From CAZKMM01 sp964553915 (GTDB lineage Bacteria; RBG-13-61-14; DRUE01): a DNA stretch of 32,255 nucleotides. Under the pieces are notes generated by a model. The model was given only the letters and a program-made list of their open reading frames with translations, was not told the DNA's origin and made no database searches. Below, in pieces: positions 24,279 through 32,099 of the stretch; the stretch's first letter is position 1; every line of letters begins with the position of its first letter. The DNA is taken from contig CAZKMM010000012.1 in NCBI GenBank assembly GCA_964553915.1, positions 1-32,255 of the forward strand, given 5' to 3'. The position numbers were made by a program, and so were the translations under genes.

Positions 24279-24733
24279 AAATCTATCTTCTGGCAGTAGG
24301 AAAAATCAAAGATAAAAGCATCAGGGAAAAAATCAATTATTATCTTTCCCGGCCGGGCAGGGGCTTTGAGGTAAAAGTCATAGAAGTGCCGGATAGTAAA
24401 GCCAAAGAGCCAGAAAAGATGAAAAAGCAGGAAGCAGAAAAACTTCTGGAGCAAATTCCTCAAAAAGCTTATCTGGTGGTCTGGGATGAGAAAGGGGAGC
24501 TGATTACCAGTGAAGAATTTGCCCGCTTGATTGAAAAGGTTGTTAATCAGGGAAGGGAGCTGGCTTTTATTCTCGGTGGAGCTTATGGGCTTGGTCAAAC
24601 AGTGAAAAAAAGAGCAGATAAAATTCTGGCTTTAAGCAAAATGACCTTCCCCTATGAACTGGCTCGGCTTATGGTAGTGGAACAGCTTTATCGGGCATTT
24701 CACATTTTGAAAAAAACCGGTTATCATCATTAA
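24275..24733 (+). CDS. rlmH: 23S rRNA (pseudouridine-1915-N3)-methyltransferase
   Basis: A 152-residue SPOUT methyltransferase that methylates the N3 of pseudouridine 1915 in helix 69. The knot region is visible in LVVWDEKGELITSEEFA, FILGGAYGLG and LALSKMTFPYELARLMVVEQLYRAFHILKKTGYHH, the standard C-terminus. Length equals the usual 150-160. Translationally coupled to rsfS by ATGA. Confidence 0.96.
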   Translation: MKIYLLAVGKIKDKSIREKINYYLSRPGRGFEVKVIEVPDSKAKEPEKMKKQEAEKLLEQIPQKAYLVVWDEKGELITSEEFARLIEKVVNQGRELAFILGGAYGLGQTVKKRADKILALSKMTFPYELARLMVVEQLYRAFHILKKTGYHH

Positions 24734-24755
24734 AAAATATATAAGGAGCGAAAAG

Positions 24756-24884
24756 ATGGTAAGCAATTCCGCAAAAACCAGGGTTCGGAGAAGGCTTCGG
24801 AGAAAAAAAATGGGGAAATCCAATAAACCGCTTCGTCGCAAAGGCACGCCCAAGTTCCCGGTTCATCCTGAGCCAGAAGAATAA
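24756..24884 (+). CDS. Very basic 42-residue protein, possibly ribosome- or RNA-associated
   Basis: A short gene with a good ribosome site (ATAAGGAG, 7 nt before the ATG) placed 22 nt after rlmH and 13 nt before the next gene. The product has 14 Arg or Lys, clustered as TRVRRRLRRKKMGK and NKPLRRKGTPKF, and ends PVHPEPEE. There is no hydrophobic segment. The content and position behind ribosome-assembly genes fit a small RNA-binding or ribosomal protein. I have an impression of similar short basic proteins in other phyla ending in a TPKFPIHP-like stretch, but cannot name a family. Confidence 0.72.
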   Translation: MVSNSAKTRVRRRLRRKKMGKSNKPLRRKGTPKFPVHPEPEE

Positions 24885-24897
24885 AGAGGAAGTTAAA

Positions 24898-25353
24898 ATG
24901 GGAGAAGAAAACAGATTAAGCGAATCCACTCGGGAAACTCTCCGGCATTTTATCCTGGCAATGATTCATCAGGAAGCGGATTTTTCTCCCAAGCCTGAGC
25001 TGGAAAAAGTCATCAATGAGATGGAAGACCTGATCAATTATGCTCCTACTTTGCTTCGCGCCGGATTGATTATGCTCATCAAATCTTTAGAAATGGCTCC
25101 TCTGGCTCAGGGATTCCGACACACCTTTTCTAACCTTGACCCGGAAAACCAGAAAAAATTCCTATATAAACTGGAAAATAGCTCTAACTATCTTTTCCGA
25201 GAAATCATCATTGGCTTAAAAACCCTGGCTTTCATAGTTTATTTTTCAGAGCCCGAGGCAGAAAAACCTGTGGGCTATGACCGAAAATGCCTGCTGGAGG
25301 TTAAACAGGGAAAAAAGCTGGAACTCCTGCCCGAGGATTTTCTCACCCATTAA
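24898..25353 (+). CDS. Hypothetical protein (151 aa)
   Basis: A 151-residue, mostly helical cytoplasmic protein with no signal peptide. Near the C-terminus IIGLKTLAFIVYFSEPEAEKPVGYDRKCLLEV recalls the ending LKTLxxxxYYSHPEVxxxIGYDGP of small subunits accompanying GMC-type oxidoreductases and gluconate 2-dehydrogenase subunit 3, but the two aromatic-rich positions only partly agree and no oxidoreductase is adjacent here. A Shine-Dalgarno (AGAGGAAG) precedes the ATG. It is the last gene of the rlmH-end block. Confidence 0.75.
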   Translation: MGEENRLSESTRETLRHFILAMIHQEADFSPKPELEKVINEMEDLINYAPTLLRAGLIMLIKSLEMAPLAQGFRHTFSNLDPENQKKFLYKLENSSNYLFREIIIGLKTLAFIVYFSEPEAEKPVGYDRKCLLEVKQGKKLELLPEDFLTH

Positions 25354-25371
25354 ACCGGAATCCCAGCCGGT
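25352..25371. terminator. Hairpin between convergent genes, possible weak terminator
   Basis: AACCGG, an 8-nt loop and CCGGTT form a 6-bp stem between the two convergent stop codons. It has no U-tract on either side, so termination is not certain. Confidence 0.3.
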
Positions 25372-26397
25372 TCAAATCAAGCCTTTTGCTATCAGGAGCT
25401 GGGCGATTTGAATCATATTCAGGCTGGAGCCTTTTCTCAGATTATCTGAGCTGAGCCAGAGCTGGAAAAGATTATCTTCTCCCTCCTGACGAATCCTTCC
25501 CACCAACACCCGGTCTTCCTCCAGACAGGCAAGAGTATCCGGATAAATTTCCTCCCGGGGATTATCCATTACTTTTATTCCAGCACTTTGAGAAAGAAGC
25601 TCCCGGAGCTCCTGAACAGATGCGGATTTTTTCACCTCCACCGCAAGGGCTATACTCAGCCCACAAAATACCGGCACCTGGACGCAGGTTAAGGAAATTT
25701 TCAAATCCGGCTGGGAAAGAATTTTTTTTAGCTCCTTTTTAACATCCAGCTCTTCCTCGGTCTCCTCCCCCAGGAATCTTCCCACCTGCGGGAAGACATT
25801 AAAGGCACTCTGGCGAGGAAATTTCTTAATCTCAAAATCCTGCTGATTAAAAATAGCAATGGTCTGCTGTTGATGTTCCTCAAATCCTGCTCTGCCCTCC
25901 TGGGTGCTTCCGTAAAGGGCAACTGCCCAGGCTTGCAAAATTCCGAACTCCCTGAGAAGCGGTGCCAGCACCAGAGATAAAGCCACACTTGCCGGAGAAG
26001 GAGAAGCGATGATTTTTCTTTTGGGGAAAAATCTCTCCAGAGAATCTGGATTAACCTCTGGCACCACCAGAGCAATCTCTGGCACCAGCCTCCACTCCCT
26101 GCTCGCATCAATTACCACCACTCCAGCTTTCTCTGCCTCTTCTGCCAGGTCCCGGCTTACCATTGGATGAGCGGAAAAAAATACCAGTTCCAGCCCCTGA
26201 AAATAATCTGCCTGAATTGGCTCTACCAGAATCTCCTCTCCCTCCCATTCCAGCTTCTCTCCTGCATCATCAAACCCGGCAAAAAGCCGGAGAGATTCAA
26301 CCGGAAATCCCTCCCGCTCCAGAAGTGCCATCAATTCCCTTCCCACCAGACCGGTGGCACCTATAATCCCTACTTTATATAGCCTCTTCTTTGCCAT
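25372..26397 (-). CDS. Aspartate-semialdehyde dehydrogenase homologue without catalytic residues (Usg-like)
   Basis: A 341-residue protein with the full ASADH fold signature: VGIIGATGLVGRELMALLEREGFPVESL at the nucleotide-binding N-terminus, VVIDASREWRLVPEIALVVPEVNPD, and NLRKGSSLNMIQIAQLL at the C-terminus. Three key catalytic positions differ. The usual NPNCST carries SPSPAS here, so the nucleophilic Cys is Pro135. The usual CVRVPVxxGHS is CVQVPVFCGLS, so the substrate Arg is Gln240 and the catalytic His is Leu247. E. coli Usg also lacks the Cys. This is probably not a working dehydrogenase and may be a regulatory or structural relative. It lies 6 nt downstream of lpxD on the same strand, so it may be in that operon. 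Confidence 0.85.
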   Translation of the reverse strand: MAKKRLYKVGIIGATGLVGRELMALLEREGFPVESLRLFAGFDDAGEKLEWEGEEILVEPIQADYFQGLELVFFSAHPMVSRDLAEEAEKAGVVVIDASREWRLVPEIALVVPEVNPDSLERFFPKRKIIASPSPASVALSLVLAPLLREFGILQAWAVALYGSTQEGRAGFEEHQQQTIAIFNQQDFEIKKFPRQSAFNVFPQVGRFLGEETEEELDVKKELKKILSQPDLKISLTCVQVPVFCGLSIALAVEVKKSASVQELRELLSQSAGIKVMDNPREEIYPDTLACLEEDRVLVGRIRQEGEDNLFQLWLSSDNLRKGSSLNMIQIAQLLIAKGLI

Positions 26398-26403
26398 TGC
26401 TTT

Positions 26404-27411
26404 TTATGATTTTTCCAGCTTTTCTTCCAGTTTTTTTACCCGATGGAAAAGTTCCGGCAATTGTTTAAGTCTGAGGTATACTCGCTTTGCCCGAGAAAAA
26501 GGCATTGCTGGCATTCCCCAGACCACACTGCCCGGCTCCAGGTCCTCCAGCACCCCGCTGGTGCCAACAATTTTGGAGCCAGAGCCAATCCTGATGTGGT
26601 CCTTAATGGTAACATTGCCGGAAATTAAACAGCCATCCCCAATCTCCGCAGACCCGCCAATTACCGTGCCCGCAAGAATAATACAGTTCTTTCCCACCCG
26701 AACCGAATGAGCAATATGCACCAGATTATCCAGCTTGGTTCCAGAGCCAATTACGGTCTCATCAAGGCTGGCGCGGTCTATGGCACAATTAGCCCCGATT
26801 TCTACATTATCTTCAATAATCACCTTTCCGATTTGAGGAATTTTTTCGTGCCCGGCTTCTCCTACCAGAAAACCAAACCCATCCGAGCCTATCACCACCC
26901 CACTGTGAATAATGCACCTTTTCCCGACCTCGCACCGCTCCAGAACCTTTACCCCGGGATAAAGATGAGTCTCTTCTCCAATTTTTACCCCTTCTCCCAG
27001 ATAACAATGAGCTTCTATCCTGGCTCGGGCACCAATTTCACACCCCCGCTCAATTATCACATAAGGACCAATCCAGACCGGCTGAGAAATTTTTACCTCT
27101 TCTCCAATTACCGCGGTGCCGTGAATTCCCCAGACCGGCTCCGGCTCAGGATGTAAGATTCTTTCCGCCTGAACAAATGAACGATACGGGTCTGATGAAA
27201 TTAAAGCTGGTTTTCCTCCTGCCCAGCTTTCTTCCTTAACAATCAAGGCTCCTGCCCGGCTCTTCCCTGCCTGCTCCAGGTATGAGTTGGAGCCGATAAA
27301 AGAAAGCTCATCCTCTCCTGCCCGCAAAAGCGAGCCTACCCCCCGAATTTCTACCTCACCATCTCCAAGCAGGGTTAAGCCGAGCCTTTCTGCCAGCTCT
27401 TTTAATTTCAT
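26404..27411 (-). CDS. lpxD: UDP-3-O-(3-hydroxyacyl)glucosamine N-acyltransferase
   Basis: A 335-residue lipid A enzyme that adds the N-linked hydroxyacyl chain to UDP-acyl-glucosamine in the cytoplasm. The N-terminal part (LKELAERLGLTLLGDGEVEIRGV, ALIVKEE) is the LpxD uridine-binding domain, and the middle is a left-handed beta-helix of hexapeptide repeats (VIIERGCEIGARARIEAHCYLGEGVKIGEE). The stretch NLVHIAHSVRVGKNC holds the catalytic His. The ATG at 27411 has AGGAGG 6 nt upstream and replaces an earlier in-frame start at 27444. The presence of the gene shows a diderm with lipid A. Confidence 0.93.
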   Translation of the reverse strand: MKLKELAERLGLTLLGDGEVEIRGVGSLLRAGEDELSFIGSNSYLEQAGKSRAGALIVKEESWAGGKPALISSDPYRSFVQAERILHPEPEPVWGIHGTAVIGEEVKISQPVWIGPYVIIERGCEIGARARIEAHCYLGEGVKIGEETHLYPGVKVLERCEVGKRCIIHSGVVIGSDGFGFLVGEAGHEKIPQIGKVIIEDNVEIGANCAIDRASLDETVIGSGTKLDNLVHIAHSVRVGKNCIILAGTVIGGSAEIGDGCLISGNVTIKDHIRIGSGSKIVGTSGVLEDLEPGSVVWGMPAMPFSRAKRVYLRLKQLPELFHRVKKLEEKLEKS

Positions 27412-27421
27412 CTCTCTCCTC

Positions 27422-28039
27422 CTAGTTGCCCAATTCCCGGTCAATAAGATAAACCTCTATCGGAGTTAAGCCGGGCGGACGGTATAACACCAATTCTGCC
27501 CGACAGATGCGGAGTGGAGAATTACAATCTGTGCATTCTCCGGTTCTGGCACAGGGAAGGTCAAGCCCGAGCTCACTGGCTCTTTTTGGAGCAGAGATTT
27601 TTTTCAGCCGAACCCGTGCCTGTTCCAGGTCCGGTACCAGCTTATTTACCCCGGCAACAATCATTACCCTGCCCGCCCCAAAAATCATCGGTGCAATCCG
27701 GTTGCCAATTCCATCTACATTATATATCTCTCCTGTTTCTGTGATGGCATTGGCAGAGGTCAAAAGAATATCACAGGTAAGCTGAGCCCTTCTGATTTCC
27801 AGAATCTCCTGAGGGCTGAGCCCCTCCTGCCAGTGGTCATAAGTAATCTGTCCCCGCTCTTTCAGGGCTCGGTCCAGACCGAGCTGGCGAATGGTTTTAC
27901 TTCCCGGAATTCCCACCCGGGCAGAAGCAGGAATTCGCTCCAGAATTACCTCAATCGCTTCCTCTGGTTTTGAAAAAAATCCGGCTTGAAAATTATGCTG
28001 ATTGAGATTTTTAATTGCCCGCTCAACCCGTTCTTCCAT
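27422..28039 (-). CDS. LUD-domain protein (LutC/YkgG-like, DUF162)
   Basis: A 205-residue LUD-domain protein: EAIEVILERIPASARVGIPGSKTIRQLGL, then ILLTSANAITETGEIYNVDGIGNRIAPMIFG and RVMIVAGVNKLVPDLEQA. The C-terminal part holds four Cys as CARTGECTDCNSPLRIC, a pattern common in this subfamily and possibly metal-binding. LUD proteins include LutB and LutC of lactate utilisation, but this one stands alone without lutA or lutB, so lactate use is not shown. An AGAGGAGAG site precedes the ATG. The stop lies 10 nt before lpxD, so both may share the promoter at 28072-28100. Confidence 0.87.
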   Translation of the reverse strand: MEERVERAIKNLNQHNFQAGFFSKPEEAIEVILERIPASARVGIPGSKTIRQLGLDRALKERGQITYDHWQEGLSPQEILEIRRAQLTCDILLTSANAITETGEIYNVDGIGNRIAPMIFGAGRVMIVAGVNKLVPDLEQARVRLKKISAPKRASELGLDLPCARTGECTDCNSPLRICRAELVLYRPPGLTPIEVYLIDRELGN

Positions 28040-28071
28040 TAGCGCTCTCCTCTTCTGAATTTTTAAAAAGG

Positions 28072-28100
28072 ATATTACCCCAGCATATCTAACTGAGCAA
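28072..28100 (-). promoter_or_regulatory. Probable promoter for the LUD gene and lpxD
   Basis: On the minus strand: -35 TTGCTC (28100-28095), 17-nt spacer, -10 TAATAT (28077-28072). The start point would be near 28065, with a leader of about 26 nt carrying AGAGGAGAG. The -35 begins 7 nt past the upstream gene's terminator stem. Confidence 0.5.
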
Positions 28101-28134
28101 ATAAAAACCGGGGCAGGTTTTAAACCTGCCCCGG
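28101..28134 (-). terminator. Strong intrinsic terminator of the acyl-CoA dehydrogenase gene
   Basis: On the minus strand CCGGGGCAGGTTT and AAACCTGCCCCGG (28134-28108) form a near-perfect palindrome of up to 13 bp around one base, followed by TTTTTATTT on the minus strand. It directly follows the acyl-CoA dehydrogenase stop by about 24 nt. Confidence 0.88.
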
Positions 28135-28157
28135 CAAAAACTCATCCTCATAAAGGA

Positions 28158-30017
28158 TTAAAAAGCGTGCTCCGGAATTTCCAGCACATCCCGGTTATTG
28201 CTCTTGATGTATTCCAGCCCGGCAAAAACTTCCGGAAGCAGACAATCAATGTAAAACCTTCCGGTATGAATCTTGCCTGCGTAAAATGCTGCTTCGTTGT
28301 AGCTATCAATTATCTCTTTTTTCTTGGCATCATCGCTGGCGCCCTTTTCTTCAAAGATTTTATCCAGCTTTTCATCCGCAACAGTCATCTGCTCCAGCCA
28401 GATCCAGCCTAAAAGCATATCGCCGAAGACCTTAAGATAAGGAGTTGCTACCAGCACCGGATATACCATATCTCCGCTCAATCCAGCTTTCATCATTATC
28501 TGAGTGCACTCATCAAGGGCATCTACTGCCTTGGCAACTTTCTCCGCATATTTCCCAAATTTGGGATGGGATTTTTGTTTGTTCACATAGTCCCGAATCA
28601 TTGCGATGAAGTCATTATAAGGTTTCATCTGTTTTTTCACATTAAGCACTTTTCTTCCTACCAGGTCCAGAGCCTGAATCCCATTGGTTCCTTCATAAAT
28701 GGAAGCAATCTTCACATCCCGAACATACTGCTCTACCGGGTATTCTCTGGTATATCCGTATCCACCATATACCTGAAGCGCCTCCTTAGCGATCAGAAAG
28801 CCCATATCCGAGCAGTAAGCTTTGATTATCGGGGTAAGCAGGGCAAGAAAGTCCGCATATTTTTCTTTCTCTTCAGGATTCGGCTCATACTCGGAAAGCG
28901 TCCAGTAATAAACTCCCCGGTAAATCATTGCCCGCATCCCCTCCACATAAGCCTTCATCCATAAAAGCATTCTCCGAACATCCGGATGCTTGATAATCTC
29001 CACCTGAGGAGCGGTAGGGTCTTTCATCCTCTCAATCGGAGGACTCTGGAGCCTTTCTTTGGCATACTGAAGCGCGGAAAGATAAGCCGCACTTGCCACC
29101 GCCTCCCCCTGAATTCCTACTCCAATCCGGGCTTCGTTCATCATCAGGAACATATATCTAATCCCTTTGTTGATTTCTCCTATCAGCTCGCCAATGCAGT
29201 TGCCATTATCTCCAAAGTTCAAAAGACAGGTGGGAGAAGCGTGGATGCCCATCTTCTCTTCAATTCTTCCCAGAGTAATGTCATTAAACTCTCCCACAGA
29301 GCCATCATCATTTACCCGATACTTGGGAACGATGAACAGGCTCAAGCCCTTGGTTCCCGGAGGTGAGCCCTCGGCACGGGCTAAAACCAGATGAATTACA
29401 TTTTCTACCATATCGTGGTCCCCAGCACTGATGAAAATCTTATTCCCGGTAATATACCATTTGCCATCTTTCTGCTTGGCAGAGGTTTTTATATATCCGA
29501 CCGCGCTTCCGGCTTGAGGCTCGGTCAGGTCCATTGTCCCCTGCCACTTTCCGGAAATGAGCTTGGGAAGGTATTTCTTTTTCTGCTCCTCGGTGCCATA
29601 AGTCTCAATCACACGAGCTGCGGCCTCGGTCAAGCCCGGATACATACTAAAAGCAACGCTCCCGGCAACAAAAGCCTCAGTCGCGGCAATACTCATCAGG
29701 GCAGGTAAATTCTGTCCTCCCCATTCCTCCGGTGCTGCCATAGAAGGCCAGCCCGCCTCACAAAAAGCATCATAAGCCTGCTTGTAGCAATCTGGAACCT
29801 TGACTTGCCCGTCCTCCACCTTGAGCCCGAGCTCATCTCCCTCTTTGTTGGCAGGCATAATCACCTCTTCTGCAAATTTGCGAGCTTCACTGATTATCAT
29901 ATTGAAGTCCTCTTCGCTGTAACCTTGAAAACGCTCAAATTCCAGAATCTTTTGTGCCCCTAGATGCTCCCAGAGAACAAATTTTACATCCCGTTCGTCA
30001 ATCAATACTCCTCCCAT
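28158..30017 (-). CDS. Acyl-CoA dehydrogenase, DmdC/FadE-like with extended C-terminus
   Basis: A 619-residue FAD enzyme. The N-terminal extension (residues 1-45, VKFVLWEHLG and related) and the extra C-terminal domain (about residues 475-600) are features of the DmdC-like group (3-methylmercaptopropionyl-CoA dehydrogenase) and of other long-chain-type members. The core motifs are TMDLTEPQAGSAVG (FAD-binding), NKIFISAGDHDM, and VYGGYGYTREYPVEQYVRDVKIASIYEGTNGIQALDL with probable catalytic base Glu442. The normal substrate cannot be read; the enzyme would oxidise acyl-CoA and feed electrons to ETF. It is a single gene with a strong Shine-Dalgarno (AAGGAGGAAG) and its own terminator. No ETF genes are in the window. 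Confidence 0.93.
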   Translation of the reverse strand: MGGVLIDERDVKFVLWEHLGAQKILEFERFQGYSEEDFNMIISEARKFAEEVIMPANKEGDELGLKVEDGQVKVPDCYKQAYDAFCEAGWPSMAAPEEWGGQNLPALMSIAATEAFVAGSVAFSMYPGLTEAAARVIETYGTEEQKKKYLPKLISGKWQGTMDLTEPQAGSAVGYIKTSAKQKDGKWYITGNKIFISAGDHDMVENVIHLVLARAEGSPPGTKGLSLFIVPKYRVNDDGSVGEFNDITLGRIEEKMGIHASPTCLLNFGDNGNCIGELIGEINKGIRYMFLMMNEARIGVGIQGEAVASAAYLSALQYAKERLQSPPIERMKDPTAPQVEIIKHPDVRRMLLWMKAYVEGMRAMIYRGVYYWTLSEYEPNPEEKEKYADFLALLTPIIKAYCSDMGFLIAKEALQVYGGYGYTREYPVEQYVRDVKIASIYEGTNGIQALDLVGRKVLNVKKQMKPYNDFIAMIRDYVNKQKSHPKFGKYAEKVAKAVDALDECTQIMMKAGLSGDMVYPVLVATPYLKVFGDMLLGWIWLEQMTVADEKLDKIFEEKGASDDAKKKEIIDSYNEAAFYAGKIHTGRFYIDCLLPEVFAGLEYIKSNNRDVLEIPEHAF

Positions 30018-30190
30018 TTTCTTCCTCCTTTCAAGATTTTTTTCTTACTTTAACAAGCCTTATACCTAAAACTACAAGCCTCGTGGAAAACTGTCTTTTG
30101 AAAACTAACTTTCCAATGAATGAAGTTGACCTTCTATTAAAAATTTTTTTTAGCACATTTTCCCAAAAAGAGCAAGATTTTTTTTCTAAT

Positions 30191-30219
30191 TTGAAAATAA
30201 TTTTCCTCTCATTTAAACT
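30191..30219 (+). promoter_or_regulatory. Sigma70-type promoter for a leaderless gene at 30227
   Basis: -35 TTGAAA (30191-30196), 17-nt spacer, -10 TAAACT (30214-30219), then 7 nt to the ATG at 30227. No ribosome binding site is present in TAAAAACA before the ATG. Confidence 0.52.
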
Positions 30220-30226
30220 AAAAACA

Positions 30227-31048
30227 ATGATTCGGCTGAAAAATATCATTAAAATCTCGCGCCAGGCTCTGGAAAAGTTCCTGGATTACCTTCCTCTCCC
30301 CCTTTTGCTGATGGGTGATATTCTTTTTTTCCTCGTCTTCATCGCTGACCTGGTGGGAAAAGATTTCCTGCCTTTTGTAGAAGAGGTCATCCTTGGTCTT
30401 TTTCTTCTTTATTTAAATCACTATCTTCTGGTTCGGGTCTTTGGTTTTATTAGCCTGCGTCGGCTCCTGCGGTTCCAGACTTTGACAAGAAAGCAAAAAC
30501 TGGGGATGGCTCCTTATGAACCCTGGGCAAGAAAAAGCCTGAAACTGCTTAATACTTTAATTAAGGAATGGAGCAGTCCCTTATCTGCGGACTGGCTTAA
30601 AGAAGAAACCGAACATCTCAAACGAATGGCAGAAGCCTTAAATCATCTCTGTTTTCGGCTGGAAATTGTTGACCAGCTTTTTTTCTCCTCCTCTCTCAAT
30701 CCTCTTCATTTAAAGGAGCAGATTCAAACCCTGGAGAGATTGAGCAAAATCAATCACCGCCGGAGCAATCATTACCATCAGGATTCGCTTCGAGTTCAAG
30801 CCCAGTATGAAAAATCCCAGCACCTCCTTGCCCAGCGGAATCTTCTGGTTTACCGGCTTGAGAAGTTTTACCAGATGCTGGAACGGGTGAATTTAATTAT
30901 TTCCCCGGAGCTTTCTCAAAAACTGCCCCGGGCAGAAATTCAGAAAATGGTCTGGGAGGTGAAAAAGGAATTTGAAGAGCTGGACAGCTCTTTAAGCTCC
31001 CAAGCCGAAGAGAAACCCCCAGACCATCCACCAGCTTCCCTGAGCTGA
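30227..31048 (+). CDS. Membrane protein with two N-terminal TM helices and coiled coil (273 aa), unknown
   Basis: I do not recognise the family. The ATG at 30227 is the sensible start because the frame continues upstream only through low-quality sequence antisense to the dehydrogenase. Residues 1-20 are basic and probably cytoplasmic, with TM helices at about 22-42 and 49-67, so the long C-terminal part (70-273) also faces the cytoplasm. That part is nearly all charged helix and likely coiled coil (EETEHLKRMAEALNHL, QIQTLERLSKINHR, EIQKMVWEVKKEFEELDSS), ending in a Pro- and Ser-rich tail. Its stop is joined to that of DAHP synthase on the other strand at TGATCA. Confidence 0.75.
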   Translation: MIRLKNIIKISRQALEKFLDYLPLPLLLMGDILFFLVFIADLVGKDFLPFVEEVILGLFLLYLNHYLLVRVFGFISLRRLLRFQTLTRKQKLGMAPYEPWARKSLKLLNTLIKEWSSPLSADWLKEETEHLKRMAEALNHLCFRLEIVDQLFFSSSLNPLHLKEQIQTLERLSKINHRRSNHYHQDSLRVQAQYEKSQHLLAQRNLLVYRLEKFYQMLERVNLIISPELSQKLPRAEIQKMVWEVKKEFEELDSSLSSQAEEKPPDHPPASLS

Positions 31049-32083
31049 TCAAAGAGTTCTCTTCTCCAGCTGAACCAGGGGCTTAATTTCTTTCATCAGC
31101 TTCTGGAACTTATCCGGTTTTAAGGACTGTCCACCATCAGAAAAAGCCTCTTCTGGATTGGGATGTACCTCCACCATAATTCCATCCGCTCCAGCCACCA
31201 CGGCCGCTTTTGCCATTGGAATTACCAGCTCCCAGTTACCAGTAGCATGAGAGGGGTCAACAAATACCGGCAGATGGGTTTCTTTTTTTAGAACCGGCAC
31301 CGCAGATAAATCCAGGGTGTTTCGGGTCGCTCGCTCAAAAGTGCGAATTCCCCGCTCGCAGAGAATTACCTGATTGTTTCCTCCTTTCAGAACATACTCT
31401 GCGCTCATCAAAAATTCTTCAATCGTGGTCATCATTCCCCGCTTTAAAAATACTGGTTTGGATACCGAGCCCACTGCTTTGAGCAGAGCAAAATTTTGAG
31501 CATTCCGTGCCCCAATTTGAAGAATATCCGCATACTGTGCTACCAGCTCTACATCTCCGGGATTCATCACCTCAGTGACCACAGGCAAACCAGTCATCCT
31601 TCTCGCCTCTGCCAGAAGCTTTAAGCCCTCTTCTTCCAAGCCCTGGAAACTATAAGGACTGGTGCGGGGCTTGTATGCTCCTCCCCGAAGTATATGTGCC
31701 CCGGCTTTCTTTACCACCCGGGCAGTTGCGAAAATCTGCTCCCGGCTTTCCACCGAACAGGGACCGGCAATGACAATAAATCTCTTTCCGCCGATTGTGA
31801 CCGTATTTCCTCCCTCCATTGCCCGAAGCTTTATTTTGGTCTTTCCGTCAATCACCTGCCTGCTTGCCAGTTTGTAAGGCTTTAAAATCGGCATTACCGA
31901 TTCCACCCCTGCCATTGTCTCCAGAGATTGAAGCCGAAACTTTCCCCGCTCATCTCCTATGCAGGCAATTACCTTCCGCTCCACTCCATAAAGAATATGA
32001 GGTTTATAGCCTAACTCCTTCACCCGTTTAACTACTCGCTCCAGTTCCTGTTTGCTAGCCCCTTTCTTCATCACGATAATCAT
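31049..32083 (-). CDS. aroF: 3-deoxy-D-arabino-heptulosonate 7-phosphate (DAHP) synthase, type I-beta with N-terminal ferredoxin-like domain
   Basis: A 344-residue enzyme that condenses phosphoenolpyruvate and erythrose 4-phosphate, the first step of the shikimate pathway. Residues 1-75 form the ferredoxin-like regulatory domain known from Thermotoga maritima DAHP synthase (MIIVMKKGASKQELERVVKR, ACIGDERGKF), which mediates feedback by aromatic amino acids there. The catalytic barrel shows FIVIAGPCSVESREQI, LRGGAYKPRTSPYSFQG, EVMNPGDVE, QIGARNAQNF, KPVFLKRGM, LCERGIRTFE and VFVDPSHATG. A strong ribosome site AAGGAGGGAGGAG precedes the ATG. The upstream leader holds a Trp-rich reading frame and a terminator, evidence for attenuation control. 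The symbol denotes the general function. Confidence 0.95.
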   Translation of the reverse strand: MIIVMKKGASKQELERVVKRVKELGYKPHILYGVERKVIACIGDERGKFRLQSLETMAGVESVMPILKPYKLASRQVIDGKTKIKLRAMEGGNTVTIGGKRFIVIAGPCSVESREQIFATARVVKKAGAHILRGGAYKPRTSPYSFQGLEEEGLKLLAEARRMTGLPVVTEVMNPGDVELVAQYADILQIGARNAQNFALLKAVGSVSKPVFLKRGMMTTIEEFLMSAEYVLKGGNNQVILCERGIRTFERATRNTLDLSAVPVLKKETHLPVFVDPSHATGNWELVIPMAKAAVVAGADGIMVEVHPNPEEAFSDGGQSLKPDKFQKLMKEIKPLVQLEKRTL

Positions 32084-32099
32084 CTCCTCCCTCCTTGGT

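Noticed and set aside
25362..25380. GGTTCAAATC resembling the T-psi-C loop of a tRNA
   Set aside because: The flanking bases do not form the T stem, and no anticodon arm or acceptor stem is found around it; it is the right arm of a small hairpin between convergent genes.
15748..29708. Numerous open frames of 60-180 codons opposite confident genes (for example 28566-29366 plus, 26707-27156 plus, 7945-8493 plus)
   Set aside because: All are shadows of strong genes on the other strand, without ribosome sites or recognisable protein features.
29954..30226. Extension of the membrane protein gene into the region antisense to the acyl-CoA dehydrogenase
   Set aside because: The extra 91 residues overlap a well-supported gene and its ribosome site; the promoter at 30191-30219 lies inside the extension, and the ATG at 30227 fits it.
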